In this document: positions 11,601 through 18,616 of the stretch, piece by piece | Layout: the number at the start of each line of letters is the position of its first letter | Numbering within the stretch: position 1 is the first letter of the stretch | Origin: Roseimaritima sediminicola | Lineage (GTDB): Bacteria; Planctomycetota; Planctomycetia; Pirellulales; Pirellulaceae | Reading direction: 5' to 3' | DNA length: 64,000 nt | Assembly (NCBI RefSeq): GCF_009618275.1 | Contig: NZ_WIAD01000019.1 | Span: forward strand, 1-64,000 | Notes under the pieces: model-generated | The model's input: the letters and a program-made list of their open reading frames with translations, nothing else | What the model was told of the DNA's origin: nothing | Databases searched by the model: none | Made by a program: the position numbers and the translations under genes

Positions 11601-13099
11601 ACAAAACCGGCGTTCTGCTGGTGGGTCAGATGTTCCCACTGAGGCGAGAATTCATTGTTGGTGGCCCCGGGATCCACCGCAGCAACACTGGCGTCGCCAC
11701 GGAACAGATTGCCCGAGAAATCGGTCGCGCCCACGGGATTCGGGAAGGGCGAATCCTGCCGGTCGCCGCCGATATAGACGATGTCGTCGTTGGTGGGATC
11801 GACGCGGATCGAGAAATGAATCGCTCCCTGGCCGCCGGGTTTTTGCGAGGGGTTCAACCGCGCCAGCTCGCGAGCAAAATCGCCTGCGCTGGCGACGTAA
11901 GCACCGTTGCCGGCGCTGCCGTTCAGGGTGAACTGGTTGTTGGTATTAGGCACCGGCGTGACGGTCCATTCGCCATTGGCCGCCGTATTGCCCATCACGT
12001 CGTTGATGCGCAACAGGTCTCCATTGCGATAGGGTGCCGCGATCGCCGTGGTGATCACAATAGGCGTGGTATTGGTAGCGTTGGTAATGTCGATTGCCCC
12101 CTGGAGATACACCGGCAGATCCATCTCCGTCCAAGTCGCTCCCAGATCGTCGCTGAAGCCGATGTAATTAGACCGGCCCGCTTGCAGGACGCTGGCAAAA
12201 ATTCGACCGCTGGTCGGCGACACCGCCATCTCGGCGTTGTTGTTGCTGCCAGCGGTGAATGCCGCCGTCAAAGCAGCGTCGGTCGACGCGTTGACCCAGG
12301 TGTTGCCCAGGTCGTCGGTGCGGAAGATGCCCACCCCGGCAATGGATACATACAAGCGGTTGTTATTGGTCGGGTCGCTGACCAGGTCGAAAGCGTTGCC
12401 GAAGGGCAGGCCATTGGTACCGGACAACAGCTGAAAACTCGCCCCGCCATCGGTCGTTCGATACACGCCCGCGTTGTTGCCGCTGACCAGGATCGTGTTG
12501 CCGCGTGGCGCCACGCCCGACACGTTCACGCCCTGCAGTCCGGCGACCGGCGTGTTGCCCAGTTCCGTCCAGGTATCGCCACCGTCGGTCGTCCGCAAAA
12601 TCCCCGTGCGATCGCCGCCGGCTTGTCCGAAACTGCTGAACCGACCGATGCCCACAACCAGCGTGTTGTTCGTGGCGTCGGTCGGATCAAACTCCAATGC
12701 TCCGGTCGACAGCGTGCGGAACTGGTCGATCAACGGCTCGTAGGTGGGATTGGCCGCGGTGAAATCCGTCGACCGCCACACGCCGCCATTGGTTCCTCCC
12801 AAATAAGCGATGTCGGCGTCGGTGGGATGCAGGGCCAACGTATGGATCGCTCCGGCCACCGGATCGGCTCCCGGACCGGTGCTGGGAATATTCTCGACCT
12901 GACCATTATTGCTGGGCGAAGGCCCGCGGGCGATCCAGTCCGGCGCTCCGGAAAAGCTGACCGCGAGCAAGCGTCGCGACTCGAGCGACTCGACCAGAAG
13001 CCGGCGCTGCGAGCGAACGCGAGCCCGACGGGCTGTACTCCGCCGAGAGGCGAAGCGTGATAGGAACTGACGACGGCGGTCCGTAGGTGAAACATTCAT
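5606..13099 (-). CDS. Giant exported protein: BNR/sialidase-like repeats, PPC, FG-GAP-like and dockerin modules
   Basis: A 2,497-residue protein. The ATG at 13099 is preferred over an upstream in-frame start because it follows GGAG at a proper distance and overlaps the previous stop as ATGA. LESRRLLA (residues 39-46) matches the LEPR-XLL motif. Residues about 60-960 carry many copies of RTTDGGxTW and STDRGDN type motifs, typical of BNR/VPS10-like beta-propellers. A Ca-binding-like GGFGNDVLSGGEGDD stretch lies near 1180, and a pre-peptidase C-terminal domain (DRDFYQVTAATTGTLDYRLY) near 1440. FG-GAP/VCBS-like segments (GDFDGDGQDDLG, ADFNGDGIDDIG) lie near 2000-2170. The end has dockerin type I calcium loops (DVNGDGAVNPQDIL, DVDGSGRIEPFDML). 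Dockerin ends in Planctomycetes are usually linked to surface anchoring or complex formation. A structural or glycan-binding surface role is inferred; propeller activity is unknown. Confidence 0.88.
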   Translation of the reverse strand: MNVSPTDRRRQFLSRFASRRSTARRARVRSQRRLLVESLESRRLLAVSFSGAPDWIARGPSPSNNGQVENIPSTGPGADPVAGAIHTLALHPTDADIAYLGGTNGGVWRSTDFTAANPTYEPLIDQFRTLSTGALEFDPTDATNNTLVVGIGRFSSFGQAGGDRTGILRTTDGGDTWTELGNTPVAGLQGVNVSGVAPRGNTILVSGNNAGVYRTTDGGASFQLLSGTNGLPFGNAFDLVSDPTNNNRLYVSIAGVGIFRTDDLGNTWVNASTDAALTAAFTAGSNNNAEMAVSPTSGRIFASVLQAGRSNYIGFSDDLGATWTEMDLPVYLQGAIDITNATNTTPIVITTAIAAPYRNGDLLRINDVMGNTAANGEWTVTPVPNTNNQFTLNGSAGNGAYVASAGDFARELARLNPSQKPGGQGAIHFSIRVDPTNDDIVYIGGDRQDSPFPNPVGATDFSGNLFRGDASVAAVDPGATNNEFSPQWEHLTHQQNAGFVGGGTASSSSPHADSREMRFRADGVLVEVDDGGIYFRTTPQNNNGDWFSLMSDATGGLQVTEMHDVAYDNHSNIIISGNQDTGTTEEISTGSLSYRSVSTADGGDVAVDNLIGGGLSLRYSSFQNLGGFRRRELNAANGVVTNVAVGLASGGDPVPTGQFVTPIAVNEGAPNRLIIGAGNGIYESTDRGDNVARISTSVISSNNAIAYGTVGNPEALYVGVGGNVLVRTVAAGPLNATAALGGGFVRDIDMDPDDFMHAVVATDTQVFETFDAGATWTNISGNLSDPRLQTIELVTLDDGSQAVLAGGRYGVHRMLSTIPNVWTELGSNLPNAPVWDMDFDEGDNLLVVGTLGRGAFVVDNVRQVLEEAPVLTICGDENHINQDDVFRLVRSAANPLLLDVFLNSALPVATVPLAAIMQINVFGVGGNDELIVDSTNGLIDVPEGIRYNGDGTCSTEPNFPVGSFLPPIDDVITQVGYDRGFDVLTMHTDDLTVTYDSEAVGVGQLPGSGRHQILDAGGQQTVWFEELEPVVSNVAAVDFSVSTVPTLASLLQDDNQVTYAEATILGAPAARITIDQFEPIEFVNKTNLLVNLGEGDDVFVGDHAALPTGLETIEVLGAAGNDTMRFDAVADASATTFQSVQLRGGSGDDVLDARNVSVDTPFSMFGEEGRDTLVGGFGNDVLSGGEGDDSLAGGDPRGDGANPRIGNNIYLGDQGVDTLAIFATDHELPTDDQLELLQLNASNLTRVLNGLSAFESLTGIENVQVDLFAGDDTVRLEIADNLFSNASNVATVVPRYHIRGGDSRVGDRLVVVDNGLGDTVLQRLSRTPDAGTFTIAPDHPQAVGERLVPQVVYENVEVAIVDGADPLTGATGVDASGRWIVFKPDPFEPNDTLPSATFLGANTTINLDPTIDGASGDDRDFYQVTAATTGTLDYRLYFETLGTLANGRSGLPGGGTLAATVYDSDGNALGTATDLFDAAGNLVGLRLTHGAVEDQTYYLRVEGVDDAINVYNVTVENEAAPVPAIVDLQAASDSGRHDSDDVTRIATSTFDIILDDDRLDTFLNLNLLPDTTDNDTPDAAFDYGVEVFNNEVSIGFAFYTGVGNTWQFTAAAGDLIEGHNNFIEAAVWVRDRAVPDQLGRGAMGGILQVTLDTLPPAPPTVRLDPATTDTGVEGHPLTIVDRITSQTAPGFVGLAEANAIVRMWADGAPVSPLVVNASDVYQGLTVAAPLDGDEAFPAGLWRHSGAFDLNDPSAGFPFDGLRQIAVQGEDLAGNRGEYGFLDVFVDTQGPQVTDVFITDAPAFDLFDVKPTDGPTPVIDSLTVSVQDLPNRVAAFLYDALQSGVAGNPAENPAHYQVVGDHNGRIDITSVTFLPDPLLPGSPATGSLRIDFERPLPDDRYTLTISDAVVDPAGNALDGDADAAEPSGLPTFPSGDGQAGGDFVARFTVDTRAEIGVFALGSVYIDTNGNNQFDPEGLGGDDTNEDIVYKLGFQTDYTFAGNFVAGAGDVADGFDKLATYGQVAGQFRWMIDTNNNGVADQVVFETTQVNGRPFAGNFDGNAVNGDEVGLKDDVVWYLDTDHDFEVDLALAGNMEGLPIAGDFDGDGQDDLGAWADDVFSLDLAADGLDGFTDVQFTFGFPGVRELPVAADFNGDGIDDIGLYNPAAEGVAPGEQSDWMILTSQGDPLAALDQQYGFQYSTSTFFNAYGAQEKWFLDASNQWFFILPSGEVYDWDNTVGVAQGTLIKTVDPAAYTDLDRLVLSIENGGKPVVPVTDRIVADPQGLLGNVVHFTPEPFGPDIFASFGDEQALPVVGNFDPPVVPATGTGETVSVVGLRATNGQNAYDVNGDGAVNPQDILMVLNHLNRYGMGPFAAGVTMEAGGVQRGGMMPDVDGSGRIEPFDMLRVVNEVNRLARVGRAYSPQGEAAKTAESLDIDAEVAANLYSAADELAVLDAGGRVESAAPYWPGETLDVATSETQEAAQRELDATLTLLASER

Positions 13100-13551
13100 T
13101 CGGGTGATCTCCGCGAGGGTGGTTCTGGACGTACGGAAAGCGGTTGAGAAGCGGGAGGCGAATCCACCGAAGGTGCGGCTGCCGGATGTTTCCCATCGAT
13201 GGTCTTGCTCGGATCCAACCACCACAGTTGAGGCGGTTTACATAAATAGCCAGCTGCACCTACCCCTCGAGCCTGCCGTTCCTCCGCAGCAACGTAGCGA
13301 TCGGCTACCAGAAAGAACCGCGCCCCGACAAAGCGCGGCCGCAAGGAACCGAGCACGTCCACGCCAGTCGCATCGGGCAGATGCATATTGACCAGCCACA
13401 ACTGCACGGGCTGGCACAAAGCGAACTGCAATGCCGCCCGGCCGCTGTCTAAAAAGTGCAGCTGAACATTCGCCGGACGGGTCTCGTCAACGGTGCGGTA
13501 ATCGTCCGGTCGTCCATCCACAATCACGGCTTGGACTGACGGCAATGTCAC
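13096..13551 (-). CDS. Stand-alone pseudo-receiver domain protein
   Basis: About 151 residues from a GTG at 13551, which has AAGGA eight bases upstream; an ATG at 13635 is an alternative. The sequence resembles a CheY-like receiver: AVIVDGRPDD at the first strand, LWLVNMHLPDATGVDVL at the third strand, and AAGYLCKPP with the conserved Lys. The usual phospho-acceptor Asp after the third strand is Asn (LVNMHLPD), so canonical phosphorylation is unlikely. The rest is a Pro/Ser-rich tail without a DNA-binding domain. Its TGA overlaps the ATG of the downstream giant surface protein (ATGA), so translation is probably coupled. It lies just downstream of a sigma54-type activator that lacks its own receiver. 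A role in controlling the surface operon is inferred. Confidence 0.7.
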   Translation of the reverse strand: MTLPSVQAVIVDGRPDDYRTVDETRPANVQLHFLDSGRAALQFALCQPVQLWLVNMHLPDATGVDVLGSLRPRFVGARFFLVADRYVAAEERQARGVGAAGYLCKPPQLWWLDPSKTIDGKHPAAAPSVDSPPASQPLSVRPEPPSRRSPE

Positions 13552-13829
13552 AGAGTGGTTTCCTTGCAGGCTGATACAACGCACGCGACGCGTATACAGC
13601 ACAAAAGCAAGTGTCGGTCCACCACGCTGCGGCAAACCAGAAAGCGGTGTTTAACCACTGGTGGAATAAGGAGATAAAACATCGAACCGTCGTCCGGGGG
13701 CCCGTTCGCTGCGCCCGCCGGGGGACACAACAGGCCACAACTGGGGTATTGTGTGCCAGAGACCGCTGGCTTCTTTCGCACCAACGCCCCGCCGACTCGG
13801 TACGCCCGGCGCGAGCCGAGAAGGGCTCG

Positions 13830-14948
13830 CTAAGACGTCCCGGGTTTTCGCAAACCGTACTTCTTCATCTTGCGAGCCAACACGTGCCGGTCGATCGCCA
13901 GCATCCGGGCCGCGGCGCTTTGGTTGTATCCCACGGCCTGTAATGTCCGCTTGATATGCTCCGCTTCCACCTCCGGCAGCGTCCGCCAGCGCGCAGATGC
14001 TTGTCGATCACTCGCGCTCGCATCGCCGCCGGCCGTCACGGGATCGCTGGCCATCGCTTTCGTGGGCACAACCGGGTGCGACTGGGCTTGGCCGGCCGGC
14101 AAGCAGTGCGGTGCGGGCGGTCCCCGCAGCGGCGACCGATGAATGCGCAGCGCCTGCGGCTGGATGACGTCCTCGTCGGAGAGGATCGCGGCCGATTCGA
14201 GCACGTTCTGTAACTCGCGGACGTTGCCGGGCCAGTCGTGGTCCAGCAAGCGGTCCAGGCTGGCCGCGCACAGCGATTTCGCCGGCCACCCGTTCTCGCT
14301 GGCCAAGTCCTCGAGGAACTGCTCGGCCAACAGCGGAATGTCCTCCGGGCGATCCCTCAGCGGCATCGTGCCCAGGGTGACGACGCGGAGCCGATACAGC
14401 AGGTCCAAGCGAAAATTTCCGTCGTGCACCTCGCGGCCCAGATCACGGTTGGTCGCCGCGATCACGCGTACATTCACCGGGATCGGGTCGTGGTTGCCCA
14501 CGGGCACGACGCAGCGTTCCTGCAGGCAGCGCAGCAACATCGCTTGAATGGTCGGTTCCAGCTCGCCCACTTCATCCAGAAAGATCGTGCCGCCCTCAGC
14601 CGCTCGGAAACACCCCAGCGAAGCGTAATCGGCACCGGTGAACGCACCTTTGACATGCCCGAACAGTTGGCTGGAGCAAAGCGGACCGCTGATCGAGGCG
14701 CAATCGACCGGCACGAATGCCGAATTGCAGCGAGGACTGACCTGGTGCAGGCAGCGCGCAATCAACTCCTTGCCCGTTCCCGTGGTGCCTTGAATCAAAA
14801 CCGTGCTGGCCGAGGGGGCGACCCGCGTGATCTGCTCGCGCATCCGCCGGGCCCATGCGGAGCAGCCCAGAAAGCCAGCCGTAGGATCCTGCGGACCTCC
14901 GTGCTCCGAAAACGCTGCGGGCTGACTCGACAAGCGTGGTCCGGACAT
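13830..14948 (-). CDS. Sigma54-dependent transcriptional activator (AAA+ and Fis-type HTH, no receiver)
   Basis: A 372-residue protein from the ATG at 14948; a GTG at 15035 would add 29 residues. The sigma54-interaction AAA+ domain fills most of the chain: Walker A GTTGTGKE, the sigma54-contact loop GAFTGA, Walker B GGTIFLDEVGEL, and DWPGNVRELQNVLESA. The C-terminus (LQAVGYNQSAAARMLAIDRHVLARKMKKYG) is a Fis-type helix-turn-helix. No receiver, GAF or PAS domain precedes the ATPase, so it is probably controlled by a partner protein or by abundance. It should remodel sigma54-RNA polymerase at -24/-12 promoters. The nearest candidate target is the downstream surface-protein operon, but I found no convincing -24/-12 site in the 278-base gap. 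Confidence 0.92.
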   Translation of the reverse strand: MSGPRLSSQPAAFSEHGGPQDPTAGFLGCSAWARRMREQITRVAPSASTVLIQGTTGTGKELIARCLHQVSPRCNSAFVPVDCASISGPLCSSQLFGHVKGAFTGADYASLGCFRAAEGGTIFLDEVGELEPTIQAMLLRCLQERCVVPVGNHDPIPVNVRVIAATNRDLGREVHDGNFRLDLLYRLRVVTLGTMPLRDRPEDIPLLAEQFLEDLASENGWPAKSLCAASLDRLLDHDWPGNVRELQNVLESAAILSDEDVIQPQALRIHRSPLRGPPAPHCLPAGQAQSHPVVPTKAMASDPVTAGGDASASDRQASARWRTLPEVEAEHIKRTLQAVGYNQSAAARMLAIDRHVLARKMKKYGLRKPGTS

Positions 14949-15277
14949 GGCGTTTGGCCTGACACAGGGGAACTTCGGGAGGGCTCCTTCCCCGAGCCAC
15001 AGCCGCGGCTGCGGCGTGGCCGGTATCCACGGCACAACCTACCCAACCTACCAGTCCGGCCAACCATGTCAACCATTATGGGGCTCGGGACCCACCAGCG
15101 GTGCGGGACAGGAGGACCTTCGCACTCACGCCGATTGTGCCGATTGTTCCAGTGGTCCCGAGCGACCCCCTTGTTCGTGGTGTTCCGCCGGTAACGAACC
15201 GATTCAAGGAAACAGGCCCACCGACCTGGTGCGATGGGGAGCATGGAAGGACCACCAAACTTAACAGGATGAACACA
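14949..15277. other. Divergent intergenic region
   Basis: These 329 bases separate the sigma54 activator (leftward) from the outer-membrane protein (rightward) and must contain both promoters. I see no clear -35/-10 pair, no inverted repeat and no credible small gene. Confidence 0.5.
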
Positions 15278-16315
15278 ATGAGAATGAATTCACGACTCTG
15301 GGTGTTGCTGGGAGTACTGGCCGTATTCTGCGGTTCGGCTCGAGCCGAGGAAGCCACCTCCGTGCAGGACTCGGCGATCCAGCTGGCCGCCTGCACCGAG
15401 AGCTACGACACCTGTGCTCCGGCTTGCTGCACGCCGCCCTGGGCACACCAGTCGGGCGTGTTTGGCGAACTGCTGCTGCTGCGTGCTCGCGACGCGGAAA
15501 TCGCTTACGGCATGTCCGTCAACGGCGCGGTTCCCGAAGGACGCGTGGGCGTGCTGGATCCGGAATACGACCTGGGCTTCCGCGTGGGCTTGACCAAGGC
15601 GCTCGATCACTGCAGCAGCTTCAGCCTGTCCTACACCAATTTCAACAGCAGCCAGGACGATCGTCTGGACCAGGCAGCTCCGAACTCGATCCAGAAACTG
15701 CTGGTCCACCCGGCAGAGCCCAACGCGGCGGCCAACGTGCTGACCGCCTTCGGCGCTTATGACATCGATTTCCAGTTCGCCGATCTGGACTACCGCTTCG
15801 TCGTGCTCTCGAACGATTGCACCGCGGCGAACTTCACGATCGGAGCCCGTTACGGAAACCTCGACCAGGAAATGGCCGTGGTCTACACCGGTGCCGGCCT
15901 GACCGAGTCGATCACCACCGACATCGACTTCGACGGAGCCGGTCTGCGTCTGGGTGCCGACATCGAACATCACGGCAACCGCGGCCTGTTCGTCTACGGA
16001 AAGACCGCAGCCAGCTTCTTGGCCGGTGAGTTCCACGCCAACTACCTGCACGCCAGCACCGCCGATCCGGTCCGCGTCGCTTCGGAGTGGGAAGCCGGTC
16101 GCCTGGTCTCGATCCTGGACCTGGAAGTCGGTGCGGGCTGGCAACACTGCTCGGGCCTGCGAGCTTCGGTCGGCTACACGTTCAGCTCCTGGCTCGGCAC
16201 CGTCAAAACCGACGACTGGATCGACGCCGTCCGCAACAACGGCCAAAGCTTCCGCGACCTGAGCGACGACTTCACCTTCGACGGATTCGTCGGCCGCGTC
16301 GAATACCGCTTCTAA
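15278..16315 (+). CDS. Predicted outer-membrane beta-barrel protein
   Basis: A 345-residue protein. The ATG at 15278 is chosen because AGGA lies eight bases upstream; in-frame ATGs at 15269 and 15284 are close alternatives. A signal peptide (MRMNSRLWVLLGVLAVFCG, cleavage near SARAEE) is followed by a Cys-rich segment (CTESYDTCAPACC). The remainder alternates polar and hydrophobic residues as in beta strands: FRVGLTKALD, FSLSYTNFNSS, FADLDYRFVVL, ASVGYTFSSWLG. It ends in VGRVEYRF, with the terminal Phe typical of proteins assembled by the BAM complex. It resembles planctomycete barrel proteins related to Legionella-type major outer-membrane proteins; that resemblance is judged by eye. A terminator follows 42 bases later, so it appears monocistronic. 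Confidence 0.8.
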   Translation: MRMNSRLWVLLGVLAVFCGSARAEEATSVQDSAIQLAACTESYDTCAPACCTPPWAHQSGVFGELLLLRARDAEIAYGMSVNGAVPEGRVGVLDPEYDLGFRVGLTKALDHCSSFSLSYTNFNSSQDDRLDQAAPNSIQKLLVHPAEPNAAANVLTAFGAYDIDFQFADLDYRFVVLSNDCTAANFTIGARYGNLDQEMAVVYTGAGLTESITTDIDFDGAGLRLGADIEHHGNRGLFVYGKTAASFLAGEFHANYLHASTADPVRVASEWEAGRLVSILDLEVGAGWQHCSGLRASVGYTFSSWLGTVKTDDWIDAVRNNGQSFRDLSDDFTFDGFVGRVEYRF

Positions 16316-16357
16316 GCCGCCGCAGCGCAGCCTTCTCCCCCATCGCAGCTCTTGTAG

Positions 16358-16400
16358 CCTTTGCCCGGCGATCTTTCGCTCGCGGGGCAAAGGTTTTTTT
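16358..16400 (+). terminator. Rho-independent terminator
   Basis: The inverted repeat CCTTTGCCC / GGGCAAAGG is followed by seven T residues. It lies 42 bases after the stop of the outer-membrane protein gene. Confidence 0.85.
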
Positions 16401-16547
16401 GTACGCAATCGATACCGGCGCGGCGGAGCACGCCGAGCGTCACCGGCCGAGGCAACGCTGCAGCCGGATCGTGATCGCGGCCCCCGGATCGTGATCGCGG
16501 ATGGGGCCGCGGGTTGTGAGGTGGGGTGTTTAAATGCGCGTACGATC

Positions 16548-16681
16548 GAGTACGAGTACCGCTTCGCTGAGCACGAGCACGAGCACGAGCACATGTACAA
16601 GTACAAGTACGAGCACGAGCACGAGTACGAGCACGAGTACGAGTACGAGTACGAGCACGAGCACGAGTACGAGCACGAGCC
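16548..16681. repeat. Hexanucleotide tandem repeat (GAGTAC/GAGCAC)
   Basis: About 22 units of GAGYAC (GAGTAC or GAGCAC, with a few ACAAGT variants) run almost uninterrupted. Because the unit is six bases, every frame without an initial stop stays open. The apparent EYEHEH- or TSTSTS-type ORFs here are composition artefacts. The tract lies in a gene-free stretch between the terminator at 16400 and the lipoprotein remnant ending at 16731. Confidence 0.9.
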
Positions 16682-16730
16682 GGAACCATCGCGGGCACTC
16701 GAGTTCGCGAGTCAGCGTGGTTGAAGCGTC

Positions 16731-17036
16731 CTATCCTCGGTCGCTGTCGGCACAGAAGACTTTGCGCAGTTCCACGTCAACTTGTCGCAATCGCTGATGC
16801 ACCTGAGGCAGGGCCGGCCCCGCGACATAGCTCACTTCGACCAAGAGCAAACGAACGGTACCGTCGGCCTGCACCGTCACCGGCCTGCACCGTCACCGGC
16901 CTGCACCGTCACCGGCTGCCCGTCACCGGCCTGCACCGTCACCAGCTGCACCGTCACCGGCTGCCCGTCACCGGCCTGCCCTGGGGCGGGCTCGCGAAGC
17001 AGGTTCCCGGCAGCACCACTGGCGGGAACCGATTTT
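16731..17036 (-). pseudogene. Frame-broken 3' part of the lipoprotein gene
   Basis: Downstream of the TGA that closes the lipoprotein ORF, coding-like sequence continues in other frames. From about 17060 to 16885 one frame reads GNLLREPAPGQAGDG then repeated QPVTVQAGDG. After the 16-bp repeats a different frame reads DGTVRLLLVEVSYVAGPAL and PQVHQRLRQVDVELRKVF, ending at a TAG at 16731. The two frames join in phase if two 16-bp units (32 bases) are removed. A second frame break near 17040-17100 separates them from the signal-peptide part. This is either a decayed gene, a repeat-switched gene, or sequence error. Confidence 0.5.
16868..16981. repeat. 14-16 bp tandem repeat array in a coding remnant
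   Basis: Three perfect 16-bp copies of CCTGCACCGTCACCGG (16868-16915) are followed by four related units of 14, 16, 15 and 14 bases. Read leftward they encode PVTVQAGDG-like units. Unit lengths that are not multiples of three change the reading frame with copy number. Confidence 0.85.
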
Positions 17037-17642
17037 TCAGCGGAACGCGTTCGGGGTTTCGGCGCTGTCGATCCGAGGTAATCGTTTGGGCCGGGCGGCG
17101 CCGGCCGCCGGCGGTGCCTTCCATGACTCGTTCGCAGACGAGTTCGCAGTCGGCTGGGTCGCGAGACGAGCCTCCGCAGTGGAGACCTGAACAGGCTCCG
17201 GCGGCGGAGGGGACGTGCCGCCAGCGCGGGCCGCCAACCGCATCGCTCGACGCGCGGCCTCCAGGCGGGCCATGGCTTGCCGGAGCCGCAGCGGGGAAGC
17301 GTGTCGATCGAACCTTGAGGAATCACCCGGACCGGGCTGGGTCGATTCCTGCGGTGCCGCTGGTTGCCCCGCTGGGGGCAGGTCGCCCGGCGGCGACGGC
17401 CTGGATCTCGGCTGCGCGTCGGCGGTGCAGAATCCGTCGACCGGATGGTTCACCGGTTGGCCCGCATGGCCAGCGGCACCGCGCCCGGGCACTTCGGCCG
17501 GGAGCGTGGCGTAACCGGCATGTCGCAGGGCCGGTTCCCACGCCTCACGACGCGTACTGCACTCCCGGTGAGTGCAACCACCCACCAAGAACAACAGCGT
17601 GCCGCCGAGCAGCCAACAGGAAATCAAGCGGGATCGGGTCAC
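17037..17642 (-). CDS. Predicted lipoprotein, possibly prematurely ended
   Basis: About 201 residues from a GTG at 17642 preceded by a strong GAGGAGG ten bases upstream. The N-terminus RSRLISCWLLGGTLLFLVGGC is a lipoprotein signal peptide with lipobox LVGGC. The mature part is Pro/Ala/Arg-rich, with a possible helix (RLRQAMARLEAARRAMRLAA). No domain was recognised. The frame closes at 17037 with TGA, but coding-like sequence carries on in other frames to 16731, so the original protein was probably about 300 residues. It lies 236 bases downstream of an unknown gene and hisH on the same strand. Function is unknown. Confidence 0.6.
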   Translation of the reverse strand: MTRSRLISCWLLGGTLLFLVGGCTHRECSTRREAWEPALRHAGYATLPAEVPGRGAAGHAGQPVNHPVDGFCTADAQPRSRPSPPGDLPPAGQPAAPQESTQPGPGDSSRFDRHASPLRLRQAMARLEAARRAMRLAARAGGTSPPPPEPVQVSTAEARLATQPTANSSANESWKAPPAAGAARPKRLPRIDSAETPNAFR

Positions 17643-17878
17643 GGCCAGAAAGCCTCCTCGGAGCGGAATCAGCAGCAGGAAATCGACCGATCTCCGGCTA
17701 CTTTGCGAATCGACCGTCCGCTTATGACGCGTTGATCGATTATCCGGAGCCTTCCGCCCAGATCGTCGGAGCGTCCGGACCATGCGGCAAAACTGAAAGA
17801 CCCGCCCCAGCCGCCAGAACCGGCTCAGCCGCTAGACAGCGTTCAGCCAAGAGAATCGGCTCAAGCCCGAGACACCGC

Positions 17879-18616
17879 TCAGCCGCCAGAACCTGCGGGA
17901 GCGTCACAGCTTATCAAGGCCGCGGTGAACTGCCAGCGAACGGTCTGGGGCAGGGGAGTCTCCAGCGACCGCGCGGCGGAGAGCCAAAGCCACTGGGCCG
18001 CCGGATCGGTCTGCCAGGCCAGTTCATCATCGGCCGCAGCGGGCAGGGTGCCGCCGCGACCGGGAGTTGCCGGACGCGTTGCAGTCAGTTGCAAACGGTG
18101 ACCGCGGAGCGGACCGGCGAGTGCTAGCAGTGCGCGGTTCTGCTCGATCTCCAAGACCGCTCCCTCGGCAGCGATCCGGTACAGGCTGCCCAGATAGCCG
18201 GCCGGCCGGGCAAAGCGGCACGCGATATCAAACTTGACGCTCGCCAGCTCTCCGGCATTCCCTGTGGAGGCTCCCGGCGTGCCTTCGACACTGCTGCTCC
18301 AGTGTCCACAGCCGGCTTGCCCCACGGCCAGGATCGCGTCGCCGGGGCCGATGGGCTCGACCGAGACCTGCTGCAGCGGCGGATCGGCAGGCCACTGCTC
18401 GCTCGCCGGCAGCGGCAGCCCCGCCACCACGGCCGGCCCGGATGCCAGCAGAACCTGCTGGCCCGTACCGGCAGGCTCGCCGGCCAAGACGCCGAGGATG
18501 CGATGCGAGAAACGATCCTCGGCCCAGTGGCACTCCACGGCCAACCCGGCCGAACCGCCGTCGCGGACTTCGATGCGCCGCACTTCACGGTCCTCCACCG
18601 GCTGTGAATCAACCAT
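17879..18616 (-). CDS. Hypothetical protein translationally coupled to hisH
   Basis: About 245 residues. The ATG at 18616 is preferred because it overlaps the end of hisH: the last codon, stop and flanking base of hisH form ATGGTTGA, the start of this gene. An in-frame upstream start at 18643 lies inside hisH. No signal peptide or transmembrane segment is obvious. The composition is rich in Ala, Gly, Pro and Trp, with beta-like segments (QVLLASGPAVVAGLPLP, GDAILAVGQAG, HRLQLTATRP). I recognise no domain. The overlap suggests coordinated expression with hisH, but not a proven link to histidine synthesis. Confidence 0.7.
   Translation of the reverse strand: MVDSQPVEDREVRRIEVRDGGSAGLAVECHWAEDRFSHRILGVLAGEPAGTGQQVLLASGPAVVAGLPLPASEQWPADPPLQQVSVEPIGPGDAILAVGQAGCGHWSSSVEGTPGASTGNAGELASVKFDIACRFARPAGYLGSLYRIAAEGAVLEIEQNRALLALAGPLRGHRLQLTATRPATPGRGGTLPAAADDELAWQTDPAAQWLWLSAARSLETPLPQTVRWQFTAALISCDAPAGSGG

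Noticed and set aside
13752-13774. Sigma54 -24/-12 promoter before the pseudo-receiver gene
   Set aside because: On the minus strand TGGCAC is present but the expected TTGC-like -12 element at the right spacing is absent.
16491-16797. ORFs encoding EYEHEH-type or TSTSTS-type peptides
   Set aside because: They result from a hexanucleotide repeat that keeps several frames open; no ribosome site or conserved sequence.
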